Origin: Apodemus sylvaticus
Lineage: Eukaryota; Chordata; Mammalia; Rodentia; Muridae
Direction of reading: 5' to 3'
NCBI RefSeq assembly: GCF_947179515.1
Contig: NC_067476.1
Location: 53,353,383-53,417,382, forward strand
Length of the DNA: 64,000 bases
The notes beneath the pieces are model-generated. The model ran no database searches, was not told the origin of the DNA, and saw nothing but the letters and a program-made list of their open reading frames with translations. Of the stretch, positions 10,746 through 22,735 are shown piece after piece. Made by a program: the position numbers and the translations under genes. Numbering within the stretch: position 1 is the stretch's first letter; the number at the start of each line of letters is the position of its first letter.

Positions 10746-11504
10746 AACCCTGTGGTGGTAACCTCGCTTTTCTGATGAGACAATGATGCAGATTTTCCCT
10801 GAAGAGACACAGCAACCAGTTCACACCCAGAGTCCATGGGACGCCAGAAAGAAGGCACTTTTGTTACCATCGGTGAAGTTCTGGGTAATGAAGGGACAGC
10901 TCCCACTGTCACCATCAGGGTTTGAGGAACCTTACCTCGGGGCAGACCAAGGGCTCATGGCTTGGACACTGAAAAGAATTTCAGGACCAGCCATTTTAGG
11001 AAGTCAAGTTGTAACTTTTATTAATGATATTTTAGCATCGGCGTGAGGATTGGGAGAAGGCAGATTGGATGAGAATGGGAGGAGCAAGGTTCATCCAAGC
11101 GTGCGCAGGGCTTCTTGCAGGAAGGGGCAGGGCCATTGCTTTGACAATCATCTTATAAGGGATTTGAAGTAGAAATCTTATCAATGGGTGGTTTCTGGGG
11201 GCATCTGATAGGATCAATAAAGTAAGTATCCACCTCAATGGTTCCGGTACAGCAGGCAGTCCTTAGAGTAAACAGCTTGGATAGCAGCTATTTTCTTATA
11301 AATGTCTGTGAATGAAAGGAATATTAACCGTATTAGAAGCCTTGACAGCTGACAGCACTGGGGTTTGTTGCCTTTCTGGTGAGAGGCTTCAAACAGACTC
11401 TGGGGTCGGGATTCCTCTACCTTCTTGTCATCCCACAATTTCCCCGTCTTCTTTTCCTACCTCGATGTGACAAGCACGAGGCTGGCTTCATCTCTGTTCA
11501 CATC
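10746..11504. other. Largely unique; possible old LTR remnant
   Basis: Positions 10763-10835 weakly resemble MIR (GATGAGACAATGATGCAG, then ACACAGCAACCAG). The block 10970-11450 has an AATAAA at about 11216 and a CCACAATTTCCCC end, suggesting a decayed LTR, but I cannot assign a family. No gene is supported. Confidence 0.3.
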
Positions 11505-11660
11505 TAATCCTCGAAGCCAATGCACAAAAAAACACAAGTACAATTCCCCATTTTACACAGAAGACTTGGGATTATATAGGTAAGTTGTCCAATGCTGCAC
11601 AATTTTTATGTGCTAGGAACAGGGACAATTGGACTCTCTGACACTGAGACTACTGTTCCT
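11505..11660 (+). mobile_element. MIR SINE, ancient
   Basis: CCCCATTTTACACAGAAGACTT followed by a diverged GTAAGTTGTCCAATGCTGCACA matches the MIR core order (cccattttacag, then aagtgacttgcccaaggtcaca). Confidence 0.55.
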
Positions 11661-11767
11661 AAGAAAAGGGTCCAATCCAGGGTTTAAACAAACTCTCTAG
11701 TACAGTAGTGGGGAAATTTTAAATGTTCTGTGAAATTCCATTCTGACAGAAAATAAAGCAGTGCTCA

Positions 11768-11854
11768 ACACACACACACACACACACACATGCATATACA
11801 CATGCACATACAAACACATTCACATATGCATGCATGCTCACATGCACATATACA
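11768..11854. repeat. (CA)n with CATGCA/CATATA variants
   Basis: A CA run degenerating into CACATGCA and CACATA motifs. Confidence 0.93.
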
Positions 11855-11914
11855 CCGATGTACAGAATGAGATTTTTTTTAAGTGGGTAAAGTCATATTA
11901 AAGGCCATAGAAAA

Positions 11915-12055
11915 GCAGAGCATGAATTATACCTGCAATTCTAACACTTGGAGGTGGAAGAGGATTGCTGTAGGTTCAAGGTCACCATGGCGTATATAGC
12001 AAGATCAGTCTAGCCTGGGCTATAGAATGATGCCCTGTCTCAACAAACTAAAACA
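11915..12055 (+). mobile_element. Old B1-related SINE
   Basis: Diverged B1: CTGCAATTCTAACACTTGGAGG, AAGGTCACCATGG, AGCCTGGGCTATAGAA and CCCTGTCTCAACAAA appear in the right order. Confidence 0.7.
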
Positions 12056-12310
12056 AAAGGCCACAGGGACAAACTTGAAAAAGCTTCCAGATGCCCAATG
12101 TTAGAATGATGTTAGCACTAAAATAAGGATAGTAATAGATTCTAGCCTAAAGGATAAAATAAATATATGCCAATACATTGATATCAATAAATGATTGGGT
12201 AAACAAATGAACAAAAGAGCTGGAACAGTCTCCAGATTGTAAATGTAGACGGGATCAGAAGACATCCATGACAATTTTGCTGTGGGCAAAGTACATACAT
12301 GCATTAAAAA
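12056..12310. other. Unique sequence
   Basis: Short non-repetitive AT-rich interval. No gene. Confidence 0.4.
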
Positions 12311-12320
12311 GTTAGCAGTG

Positions 12321-12510
12321 GGGCTGGAGAGATGGCTCAGCGGTTAAGAGCACTGACTGCTTTTCCAGAGGTCCCGAGTTCAATTCCCAGCAACCACATG
12401 GTGGCTCCCAACCATCTGTAATGGCATCCAATGCCCTCTTCTGGTGGGTCTGAAGACAGCTACAAGTGTACTCATCTACATAAAATAAATAAATCTTTAA
12501 AAAAAAAAAA
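12321..12510 (+). mobile_element. B2 SINE with target-site duplication
   Basis: Near-consensus, full-length B2 with an A-tail of 12. Exact GTTAGCAGTG lies at 12311-12320 and 12511-12520 (extended by A residues). The GCCCTCTTCTGG core is intact at 12433-12444. One of the youngest-looking SINEs here. Confidence 0.97.
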
Positions 12511-12869
12511 GTTAGCAGTGCAGACATACTGTGCAGCCTCAAATATCTGCCCTAAATGTGAGTCACTCCTGTGGCTTCAATGTAAGTCCAAAATCAATTT
12601 GTTTGTTTTTTAAATTTCATTTAGTGTGTGCCCGCACACACACACACACATGCATCTGTCCTGCAGATATCATGTACCCCCGGTGTATTGCGAAGGGAAG
12701 GGCAGTTTCCCTCTAGTTTCCCTGAGAAGCTATGAGACCCGAGAAGAAAGAGTAAGACCGCAAGGAAAGCCAGTGTGATGTCCCGAGTTGTAGTCTGAGA
12801 CGAAAAGGATTGAGGAGACTGGTGAAATCTAAATAGTTCAGGTTAAATTATTATGTTAATTGTTTCACA

Positions 12870-12970
12870 TCATCCAGGAAGGTAGCACACATTTATAATT
12901 CCAGCACTTATGAGACCCAGCTAAGAAAAATCACAAGTTCAAGGCCAGCTTGAGCTACAAAGTGACAAGG
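12870..12970 (+). mobile_element. Old B1-related SINE fragment
   Basis: ATAATTCCAGCACTTATGAGACC and TTCAAGGCCAGCTTGAGCTACA are diverged 7SL-SINE blocks. Confidence 0.65.
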
Positions 12971-14828
12971 GTTTAAGATGAAGGTTGTATAAAGCCCTGA
13001 GTTTGATACTCACCCCCTCCCCCCACCCCTGCAGAACAGCAACAGCAAATGAAACTTCATATCAGTGCAGTCTCTCGGAGTTTATAATGGAGCCCTGGCT
13101 ATACAGGATATTATGATCAAGGGAAGCTGAGTGATGTCTAAGGGCATTCTTAGTGATGGTTTTGGGAGGTGGGGGCCAGAAGCTGAGAGCCTGGCATATT
13201 AGTCAGTTTTATCGTGAAACCACCAAAGAGAGGAAAGATTGGCTTTGGGTCGCTGTTTCAGAGGGCTGGTTCCAGGATTCCTTGGCCACATTTGCTTGGG
13301 CAGGGCAGCGTCAGGAGCATGTAACAAGTGTTTCCACTTTGTCACAGACAAGAAGTAGAGAAAAAGGACAAGAAGGAATCAGGGACAATATACCTCAAGA
13401 ACCTGCACCAGGGATGTACTTCCACTCCCTGGCTTCTACCTCTTCAGGTTTACAGAATTTCCCACAATAATTTCTAGCTGCTGTCCAGGTGCCCAACACT
13501 TAGACCTTGGGGGGAGGGGCATCTTTCATATCCCAACCGCATCAGTCAGGAGGAAGCTACGTTTGACATGTGTCGACAGTCTTCAAGCCGTCCGACGCTT
13601 TAATATGTTTGCTTTTTCTTCAGACTCTTCATTCCTCAGATTTGAGGAATCTGATCATCTTTGAAAGCCTCGAAGGGAATCAGAGAAGACAAGCAGCTGT
13701 ATATGGATAAGGCAGACACGGAGATGAATCCTGGTAGTGGTAAAAAAAACCAAGACCATCGGAACTAATTAATAATCCGGACCTCAGTTAATCATGTATC
13801 ATTGTTAGTGTACTAGTTATAATGTGTGTCCCACAATTATGTCAGATTCTAATAATAGAAAAAAATAGCAATAAGGTACGCAGAGACTTTCTATGCTATT
13901 GTCTTTAAATTACTTCCTATTCTGAGATAGGCTATTTGTAAAAGAAATTGTTCCATCCCTGTAAACAGAGCACAGAGAACCCCTGATGGTCACACAGGGC
14001 TATGCTGGTTCACTCTAGCTCCAAGGGACTTGGATGGTCTCCAGGGAGAATACAGAGAAACAAAGGCCAGGGTGGAGGGTGCACGACCCTTCGACCCTTC
14101 GTAGACAAGCAGGCAGGGAAAGGGCAGAAAGACAGGGGAGAGACACTAAGCAGATTCTTGTCTGTCCCCTGCCCTGACCCCTCTGATGACTCTGTACCTC
14201 TTAGCTTACTGTTTGCTACTGATACCCCTTCCCTTCTCAGAGGCTGGAGGACTGTATTAGATCCTCTGTCCCTCTGGGGTCACGATGCTTCACCCTGCTT
14301 CTGGCTCCCCTGGGGCTCGGCAAGTGGAAGGCAGGAAGAGGAGCACTGGGAAGGATGGGAGCAGCCATGGAGTTGGTAGGACTCTTACCATCAGCAGGCT
14401 CCTAGGAGACCATGTCTCTAAAGGAAACCATAGTCCCGAGGGTCAGCTTTGTCCCAGAAGCTCTAATTGTCCCTGCTTTGGCCCCACCAGGGCTGGAGAA
14501 GAACTGGGCACAGCGCACTCCTTGAGTGCGGTTCTTGGTGATTTCCCCCCATTATGAACGCCTCAGTTACCTGGAGCGCACCATTAGCTCCCAGCCTGAA
14601 CCGCAACTGTTAGCGAAAGCACCTTGCTATTATGATGCTCTACTCATCCTTAGATTTTCTTCTTCCTCCAGAGAACATCAACCTCAGGAAGGCAGAGATA
14701 CTGAATACTTTGTTCACTGTTGTGGCGTGGCAGAAATGCCTGTGAAATAGCCTTGTGTTTATGCTGTCTCCCACGGTTGTCACATGCCGCATGGGGCACA
14801 GGAGACGTGACTAGTGAGAATGGATAAG
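12971..14828. other. Unique sequence
   Basis: About 1.85 kb without recognised interspersed repeats apart from a short C-rich run near 13015-13030. Open frames at 13153-13470, 14002-14379 and 14285-14557 lack any domain I recognise. A conserved non-coding element or lone exon could hide here, but the sequence alone does not show it. Confidence 0.4.
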
Positions 14829-14932
14829 ATTTTTTGGATGGAGTCCTGCTGTGTAGCCCTGGATGGACTCAGATGACTCTTCTGCCTCACTCTCTGGTGC
14901 TGGGATTACAAGCATGCACCTCCATGCCTGGC
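14829..14932 (-). mobile_element. Old B1-related SINE
   Basis: TGGAGTCCTGCTGTGTAGCC, then TGCTGGGATTACAAGC and CATGCCTGGC on the plus strand mark a diverged minus-strand B1. Confidence 0.75.
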
Positions 14933-14943
14933 TTCAACTTCTT

Positions 14944-14946
14944 TCC

Positions 14947-15027
<81 letters not shown>

Positions 15028-15103
15028 TTGTTCTTTCTTTCTTTCTTTCTTTCTTTCATTCTCTTTTCTTTTCCTTTCTTTTCTTTCTTCTTTCTTTTTA
15101 TTT
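14944..15103. repeat. (TTTC)n microsatellite
   Basis: A TTTC array of about 150 bp with small variants at its right end. It abuts the T-tail of the minus-strand B1 that follows and probably grew from it. The Phe/Leu/Ser frames through it are artefacts. Confidence 0.97.
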
Positions 15104-15251
15104 TTGGTTTTTTTTCAAGACAGGGTTTCTCTGTGTCGACCTGGCTGACCTGGAACTCACTCTGTAGACCAGGCTAGCCTCGAACTCAGAAATCCACCTG
15201 CCTCTGCCTCCCAAGTGCTGGGTTTAAAGGCGTGTGCCACCACTGCCCAGC
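15104..15251 (-). mobile_element. B1 SINE between two TTTC arrays
   Basis: Full-length B1 on the minus strand, with its tail side facing the left TTTC array and its head abutting the right one. Confidence 0.94.

Positions 15252-15332
<81 letters not shown>
15252..15332. repeat. (TTTC)n microsatellite
   Basis: A second TTTC array of about 80 bp. It lies at the tail side of the minus-strand B3 that follows, so it may be that element's tail. Confidence 0.96.
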
Positions 15333-15339
15333 TTTCATT

Positions 15340-15568
15340 TTAACTTTTTTTTAAATTTTATTTTTAAACTTATTTATTGTGTGTGTTTTGCTTGCGTGCA
15401 TGTCTGGAGCGCCATGCACAAGCCTGCTTGGTGTCTGAGAAGGTCAGAAGAGAGCATCAGATCCCCTGGAACTCGAGCTATGGGCAGTTGTGAGTTGTCC
15501 TGTGGGTGTTGGGAATCGAACCCGGGATCCTCTGTAAGTACAACCACTACTCTTAACTAATGACTGGC
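15340..15568 (-). mobile_element. B3 SINE
   Basis: TTTATTGTGTGTGTTTTG, AGAGCATCAGATCCCCTGGAAC and GTGGGTGTTGGGAATCGAAC are B3 blocks read on the minus strand. Confidence 0.85.
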
Positions 15569-17111
15569 TTCAATTTCTACATACGGTGCACCTATGCTAA
15601 TGGTCACGGTGCCTGTCTGAGTCCCTGTCTCCGTTTTTAGGCAACCGGATTGCTTCTAAAGCTCACTCTGCCCTACTAGGGGTTAAGACCACTGCTCAAG
15701 GCTGAGGTAGCAAAAGTAACTATCTGGTTATGGTGGTTTCTGTTCTCCTTGGGAACTGGGATGCTGGGCTTTCCGAGGTCTCTCTGGACCTGCAGATTTG
15801 AGAGGTAATGCCCTACATTTAAGCATTTCCATTTTAAAATGATCGACCAGTTCTAGTGTGCTCACTAGGCCTTAAAAACTTGCAGCTTCTCAGAGCTCTG
15901 GCCTCAGGCCAGTGGAGCCTCCAGCTGCTGACTGACCCTGCCTGGAAAGTCAACTTGGAAGACACACAAACGTCCTAATCCTCTTCCAAACCACTCTAAG
16001 AAGGTTTATCCAGTGACCTGTAAAACAAAATTAGTAAAAGGGACACTTTAATTCCAGCTCGTTAGAGAGCTTCTAAAATCTTTAAGAAAGCCAGCACAGC
16101 AGATTCTGTGTTGGGGAGAGGCGGGGATGGGGGAATGGTGGGGGGAAAAGACACGCCTCCCATTTTCAGAAGCAAAATATCCTTGCTTTTCAGTGGTAAT
16201 TCTGCACACTGACTTTTTTTCTAGGGCTTTCTTAGGAGTCTCAGCAAAGGTGGGAAGCAAGTTTTGGGAACAGGATGACAGTCCAACAAGGTCAAGTGAA
16301 CCCTTCTCACCCCATCACCAAACTGGGTCAAGTCCAGGCACTCTGGCCCACTGCAGGAGCCTGCCTATTCACACTGTTCTTACAACATCTCCCTGGAGCT
16401 GGCCTATTGCGCAACACCAGGAAATGGCCCATAGGAAACCTTGGCCGGCAGCGTGTACACGTTCTGGTTTTTATTCTGCAGCTCTTTTATAATACGTGTT
16501 TTCCTTTCCCATAATGTCATCTGGAAGCAATTCCTCCCAACAGCTGGATCTGCTTTCAGAATTGGTAAACACGTAAAATGGAAGGCTGTGGAAGATTGGG
16601 AGACGCGGCAGCGGAGCTGCTTCTCCGCCTGCTTGGCTCGCCTTCTGAGGCTTATCTGGGCTCTCCTCACAAGCCTCATCAAAACCCAGAGTGTCTTCAA
16701 ACAGGCAACCCGCACCGCATTCCCTTCTTCAGAGGGTCAACATGTTCTCTGGTGGAGAAATTTTCTGAATGCCTTGCTGATAAAATTGATCAGATGCAGG
16801 CCAGAGCGCCAGCTGCCAAGATCCGCTGGCTCCATGTGGAGGCCCGCCCAGCAGAACATTCCCAGCATCCCCTCACCTCCCTGCGGCCGGGCCAGCATCT
16901 TCGGGTCCCCTGGGATAGCTTCCCAAGAGCACAGCTTTCCGGCGCTGCTGCCACCGACGCCCATCAAGCAAGGACCAGAGCCAAAGACTAAGTGGGTCAT
17001 TAAAGGGGACCATCTCCCTAAATGTGATTGATCCTCAGGAACAGTTTTTCCATGCAGACCTACCCGGTTATGGGAAGGAGTCCAAGAACTCAGAACTCAG
17101 ATGTCCGACCT

Positions 17112-17113
<2 letters not shown>
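15569..17113. other. Unique sequence
   Basis: About 1.5 kb without recognised repeats. Two overlapping plus frames at 16441-17031 and 16578-16991 are the longest non-simple frames in this part. A stretch near residues 57-74 of the second vaguely resembles text seen in non-LTR reverse-transcriptase proteins, which is too weak to call. Confidence 0.35.

Positions 17114-17114
<1 letters not shown>

Positions 17115-17157
<43 letters not shown>
17115..17157. repeat. (TC)n microsatellite
   Basis: A pure TC run of about 43 bases. Confidence 0.97.
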
Positions 17158-17159
<2 letters not shown>

Positions 17160-17477
17160 CTCTACCCCCAGGGAGCAAGGGCTCACCAGCAGAGCTAGTT
17201 CTGGCCCAGGGAGTCCAGGGGCATGTGTCAGCCTGAATACAGTATAGGGGACAAAGTTTAGGCTCTGTATCTTCTATTGAAGAAGTGCAATTTTTTTTGA
17301 TGGAAATTTCTAACATAGGGGAGCGATGACAAGATGAACACATGGCCCACTTTCAGAGGGAGCTTGGAAAAGTGAACCCCTGTCCTGCTCTGAGAAGGTC
17401 ACACCGCAGGGCTGGTCCACTTCTGGGCTGGTACAAGCCCACCTTTTAGGTGGCCAGAGCCCCATCCACCCATCCCA

Positions 17478-17517
17478 CATATATACATGCATACATACAT
17501 ATATACATACACACACG
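17478..17517. repeat. (CATA)n-type microsatellite
   Basis: A short degenerate CATA/CATATA array ending in CACACACGC. Confidence 0.85.
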
Positions 17518-17782
17518 CAAAGGGGATTTGCTAGTCTCATGGGGTCTAACTTTATGGTTCTCTAGGTAGAGGTGTGTGATGAATAACTTTGATCACAGTT
17601 ACCTTAGAGCCTCAATGAGGGAGAGCCTCCAATGGGTTGACCTGTGGGCATATTCATGGGTTGGGAGTGAGATATCTCAATCAACTGATGTCTTAGTTAA
17701 CTGAAGTAGGAAGGTCCTCTCTGAATGAGGGCAGTGCTATTTCACGGTCTGGGTCTTGAACTGTGTAGCAGTGACAAGAGCT
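17518..17782. other. Unique sequence
   Basis: Short non-repetitive stretch. No gene. Confidence 0.35.
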
Positions 17783-17950
17783 GGGGAGATGGCTCAGTGG
17801 TTACAACTATATGCTGCTCTTTCTGAGCACCAGAGTTCTGTTCCCAGCACCCAACAGCTGGCTCACAACTAGCTGTAATTCCAGCTTCTAAGGAATCCAT
17901 TTCCTTCTTCTGTCTTCTGAGGGCACCTATATTCACATACCTAAACACGT
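17783..17950 (+). mobile_element. B3 SINE (B2 relative)
   Basis: The B2/B3 head GCTGGGGAGATGGCTCAGTGG is followed by B3-like GTTCCCAGCACCCAACAG and CTGTAATTCCAGCTTC. Confidence 0.85.
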
Positions 17951-17984
17951 ATAGAAAGTTTAGAATATTATGAATTTTCAGGGA

Positions 17985-18142
17985 GTCTTTAATCTTAGCA
18001 CATGGCAAGCAGATGCACGCAGACCTCTGTGAATTAGAGGCTGGCCTTGTCTGTGCGGCTAGTTTCCAGCCAACCAGGACTACATAGCAAGACCTTATCT
18101 CACAAAACAAACTAAAATAAATCTTAGGGAAAAAAAAAAAAA
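17985..18142 (+). mobile_element. Old B1 SINE
   Basis: TTAATCTTAGCACATGGCAAG, GAGGCTGGCCTTGTCTG and GACTACATAGCAAGACC show a diverged B1 with a 14-base A-tail at 18129-18142. Confidence 0.8.
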
Positions 18143-18913
18143 ACTAGTAGCCAAGCTAAGCGAATAAGAAACATGCGTCGATTTTGTCAGGAAATCTGTC
18201 AGCAAGAGAAACGAAACCAGGACAGTTGGGCGATCCTTCCCATTGTCCAGGGCCCACCCTCAGCAGGAAATCCTAAGGAACGTGACTTCCCAGCTCGGCA
18301 GCACAAACCACAAACATGCTTCCTCCAGAGAAACCACGGGGTCTACACCTCCATGGGGCATTTGCCCAGCCTATCTATCGGGTGCCTCCCCTCCCCCCTC
18401 CCCACCCCCGCATGGTGGAAGTCTAGGAACAGAATATACTTCCCAAGATTTTTATTTTGTTTTGTTTTGTTTTATTTCCCAGATTTCATGGTTTCTTGCC
18501 TGGACCTTGAAAATCCAGGAGGTTTGAGTTTCATGCCAAAGCTCACTCCCTCGGGGCTGGCCCGGCTGTTCTAGATCTGGCTTTGTGGATTCCTGGGAGG
18601 GGCCTGGGAGAAGCTAGGAGACTGTTGCTGAGACTCAGGACAGAGGGCCGGTGGGCGATGGCAGAGTGAGAGCAACCACTCGGCCAGTACCGCCATCTGA
18701 TTGATGAAGGAGCCGGAAACCAAAGCAGACACGTGCAATATGGAAACCTTTTTTTGGATCCTAATTTAAACCAACTGTGAGAAGATATTTTGAGATGATC
18801 AGGAAATTTAAAATTAGGACAGTATATTAAAAATATTTTGAGATCATTAAGTTTGGTGTGTGTGATAATACTATTAAGACTGTACAAGAAAAGGGCTTTT
18901 GAAAGGCATATGT
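18143..18913. other. Unique sequence
   Basis: Non-repetitive, with a C-run near 18389-18410 and a (GTTTT)n tract at 18450-18471. No gene is supported. Confidence 0.4.
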
Positions 18914-19135
18914 GCAGGGCTGGAGGAGACACAGTGGGGAAGCACTCGCTGCTCTTCCAGAGGACCAGATTTTGCTTTCCAAAGCACGCATTAAATGTCT
19001 CAAAAGCACGTGTGCTCCAGGAGACCTGACACCTTCGAGCCTTCCTGGGTATGTGCCCTGGTATGTGTTCATGTGCACATACACACAGAGAGAGTCACAT
19101 ACATATGTATAATTTTAAAATAAAATGTTTTTAAA
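18914..19135 (+). mobile_element. B3 SINE, diverged
   Basis: A head-like GGGCTGGAGGAGACACAGTG, the CTGCTCTTCCAGAGGACC block, a CACATACACACAG segment and an AAATAAAATG tail. Confidence 0.7.
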
Positions 19136-19827
19136 AGAGCATATGTGAAAATATTTAACGATGAACTACAATATCTGAGGTCTGTTTTTAATGCTTCAGG
19201 AAACAACAAGAGATGAAGTAAAGTCCACGGTGGCGGCCGGATCATCTGACGAGAGAATGCATATGTTGGTTCTTTTGCAGCAGTCTCTCTCTGTGTTTAT
19301 GTACCATGAAAATGTTTTTATCATAGAGTTTTGATTGTAATCTACAGAACCAAACACCTGCCTCTGTGCTTCTGTGATAACTGAATTCTGCTGCACTTGG
19401 GTTTATACCACGGAGTGACAAGTGCATAACTTTGCCTCTATTACTGCAACACCCCAAGACCTCTGCACTGTCCCCTCTGTGTGGTGATCCATCTCCGCTG
19501 ACTTACTCAACAGACCCTCCTCCAGCAACAGCCAGACTCTCATGTCCTGCCTCCGCAGATGGAGGCTGGAGGCTGTTCCTCCAGAGTCACAGAGAAGGCT
19601 TCTTGCTAGAAATATTAAAGCCATGCCTGGCACACACCTCTTCCCTCCCTGTCTTAGCGCCATCTCTCAATTCCATTCTAGTTTGGTCTGTGGCTTAGTC
19701 AGAAGGATCAACCTCTCTGGTGTCGTCAAGATTTTCTCTGAAGGCTTCCTTCTGTTAAGAGCTATGCTTAATGTTTTGTTTTGTTTTGTTTTTTTAGGAA
19801 CATGAAATAGTTATCAATGGACAAAGA
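19136..19827. other. Unique sequence
   Basis: Non-repetitive; a (GTTTT)n tract lies at 19774-19793. No gene is recognised. Confidence 0.4.
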
Positions 19828-19844
19828 CTACATGTTTATATTTT

Positions 19845-19980
19845 TTTTTTCGAGACAGGGTTTCTCTGTGTAGCCCTGGCTGTCCTGGAACTCACTCTGT
19901 AGACCAGGCTGGCCTCGAACTCAGAAATCTTCCTGCCTCTGCCTCCTGAGTGCTGGGATTACAGGCGTGCACCTGCCCGG
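19845..19980 (-). mobile_element. B1 SINE with 17-bp target-site duplication
   Basis: Near-consensus minus-strand B1 flanked by CTACATGTTTATATTTT at 19828-19844 and 19981-19997. The head carries a small deletion (GCACCTGCCCGGC). A recent insertion. Confidence 0.97.
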
Positions 19981-19997
19981 CTACATGTTTATATTTT

Positions 19998-22395
19998 CAT
20001 GGACACTCATCAGCAAACACTTGAGGGTCCAGATTCAATACACAGAAGGAGACTGGCGAGGGCGAATGGATGAAGTTCAGAGGAGCGAGATGTTTGAAAG
20101 CCAAATTCAGCAGCTTTGTGTGACAGTGACCTTGGAATGTCAACACTAGAGGGCTGAGGTAGGAGGATCCAGGCCACAGGTTTCATTTCTACTTTTTTTT
20201 AAAAGCCAAATTTATACATGTTGAAACTGTTGCCCAGCCCTCACTAGCCTGCAAGTCCCTTGCAGAGATAAGTACACATTGTACATTGCCAGAGGGTGTG
20301 GCATATGCTCAGAGTTACTAGAAGAATGTTCCAAAGAGGCTTAAAAAGTCCATTCTATGCTACGTTGTCACTGCTGTGTTTTACTTGAAGGCCAGGTCTT
20401 TTTTAAAAGCAGAAATAAATTTCTTCTCTTAGGATACATATCTCAAGCAAATTATCTAATTTAGCTAATAAGCAACTTGGAAACAACAACCTAAATAGGT
20501 CATGAAAATCACCATGGCCCATCCAGAAGAACTGTGCAATCGCTGGGGCCCCAAGAGGCCGGAAGGACCGTGTGGAAGGGAAGTAAATTTTCTGCCCTAG
20601 AAATATAGCAAAAGAATTCATTTGTGGATTGAAGACTCAGAGAAAAGACCCAAGGAAGGAGGCAGAGAAGAGCTGTCTTTTCTGGGGCCCAGAGACTAGG
20701 AGTATTTAGAGTCCACTTGGGAAAAAGACTGGATAGTGTCTGGGTTTGTGCTTTAGTTTGACCGTGTTCCTGCGAACTTGCTGACAGGAAGGTCGAAGGC
20801 CTGGTGATCATTACTGAACATATTCAGAGGCATTACAGTCTACTCCCAGGTGAAGAGAGGACAAGTCCCGTTTTCCCAGACTTGGTGTCAATTGCTTTTG
20901 AAATGTGCTGTTGTTGAATCAAAAAGGGGATGGAGTCTGAATTTTATAACAAATGAAAATGAAATAAAAGGAGATCTGTATCATCCTAATCAAAGCTCAC
21001 GCCACCGGACCCGACTCCCTGGCGCATCCCTTGGCATTGGTGACTCAGTGCTGGGAGTGACGGGTTTGTTAAAGATGATGGGTTTTGATCAAGTGTCACA
21101 TCTGTGTGACAGTGAGTGACCTGCTCTTTATCACTGCAGAGCAAGATGGAGGCCACGGGAGCTTTAAGGTTAGTTCCCAACATAAATCAGGAGTCTTGTG
21201 GAACGGGCGCTTTTGCGACTGGCCTTGACCTTTCAAGGACCCGGTGAATGTGTGTAAGCGAGAGTCCGCACACATGTGCAAGTGTTTGGCTAGATGGCAG
21301 AAAAGGCCATTTTCTAGCCTGTGCTAATAGGCTGGTTTCCTCTCTGAACGTTTAACTTACCATTGCCTCACAAGGCTGTGGTGTTAAACTTGCCTCATTC
21401 TTGAAGTGCCAGACAAAGGTCTCCATGCCTTTTGCTCCTTTGGAATGTCAGTCAGGGGTGCCACTGCATAGATCTGAAGGTGGAGAGGAAGCACTTCAGA
21501 CACCTGGTGCCATTGCTGGGGGTGGGGCGGGGGAGGAGATTAGTCAATGTTGGAGTTTTGCCAAAGGTCAACACTCCCTCAGGTGTGAATTCTGATGAAC
21601 TTGGAGCAACGGCAGTGGAGAGAGCATGAAATACACGAACACCCAAGGCTGTCCTGGGGTGGCCACAAGACGAGGAGATGGGGTGCTCAATGCTCAAGGA
21701 GAATATCCCCTAAGGGGCAACCCCACCTAATGGCAAGCCCTTGTCCAGCCTAATCTTCCTACTGTGTCACTTTTACTGGGTGATGACCTGTTCGACAATT
21801 CTCTCAATGCCCACAGAGGAAAGTCTGTACTTTACCCTGGCACTATAAGCTTATCCTGGGCACTGCTCAACGCAATTCTCTTCTTCCTGTCTCCTGAACA
21901 CCCAACTACTGGCCTAGCCCACCTGGGAAGCTGCACTGTTTCTCTTCCCTGTGGTGGTGGTGGTAGGGCTACTCATCTTCCCTAGCCTGGAGTACCATTT
22001 CTGCCTCAGGGAGGACCAAATACCACAATCTTAACTCCCTTTCTTTAATGCAGAATATGAACCGGGAGCCTGCTGGGGACAGGTCAGAGCAAAGCACCTC
22101 AGGACATCTGCTGTCAGGAAGGCGTCTGTAATCCCGGGGGACCCTGACAGCGAGATGAACCAGGAAGTAGAAGCAGGTTGGAGTGTAACTGAGACTTGCC
22201 AGGGAAATGGAGAGAGCGGGAGCTCAGGTAGTGTGGGGCAAAGGTTGCAGGTTAGGAGCCTATTGACCACCAGGGAGGATGTATAGTCAGCCAATCACAC
22301 ACCTCGGAAGGGGAGGGGTAAAGCTGGGCAAAGCACCTTTGCTCCAGCAGTTTTTAGGTCTCAGGGAGTGGCGCCTTTGGGTGGTCTCCGAAAGC
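19998..22395. other. Unique sequence, about 2.4 kb
   Basis: The longest largely repeat-free stretch of the left half. It contains a CTCF-like core (20143-20154). Frames on both strands (for example 20509-20811, 20850-21119, 22031-22294) show no recognisable domain. No gene is supported. Confidence 0.4.
20143..20154 (+). promoter_or_regulatory. CTCF-like core, 11 of 12
   Basis: ACACTAGAGGGC matches the known core CCASYAGRKGGC at 11 of 12 positions (the first base is A). It lies in unique DNA, not in a B2. Motif match only. Confidence 0.35.
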
Positions 22396-22623
22396 TGTGG
22401 TGTAGGAGTGAGAATGGCCTCCACATGCGCCTGGGTTTAAATGCTTGGTTCCCAGTTTGGCGGAACTGTTTGGGAAGGATTAGGAGGTGTGGCCTTGCTG
22501 TGGGAGGTCACTGGGGGTGGACTTTGAGGTTTCAGAAGCCCACTCCGGCCCAGTCTCACTCTCTTTCTACCTTCTGCCTGCAGATCAGGATGTAAGCTCC
22601 CAGCTTACAGCTCCAGAGCCATG

Positions 22624-22664
22624 CCTGCCTGCCTGTCTGCCTGCCTGCCTGCCTGCCTGCCTGC
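22624..22664. repeat. (CTGC)n within the LTR
   Basis: About ten CTGC units, an expansion of the CTGCCTGC text normally found once or twice in this repeat family. Confidence 0.93.
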
Positions 22665-22735
22665 CGCCATGTTCCTGACCACTATGTTCATGGACTCTAA
22701 TGCTCTGTGACTATATACCCCAATAAACTTGGTTA

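Noticed and set aside
14834..15560. Phe/Leu/Ser-rich frames that look like membrane segments
   Set aside because: They are TTTC arrays plus B1 translated in frame.
16441..17031. 196- and 137-codon overlapping plus frames, one with a stretch loosely like LINE reverse-transcriptase proteins
   Set aside because: The resemblance covers under 20 residues and I could not extend it; no other LINE features nearby. A translated search against LINE proteins would decide it.
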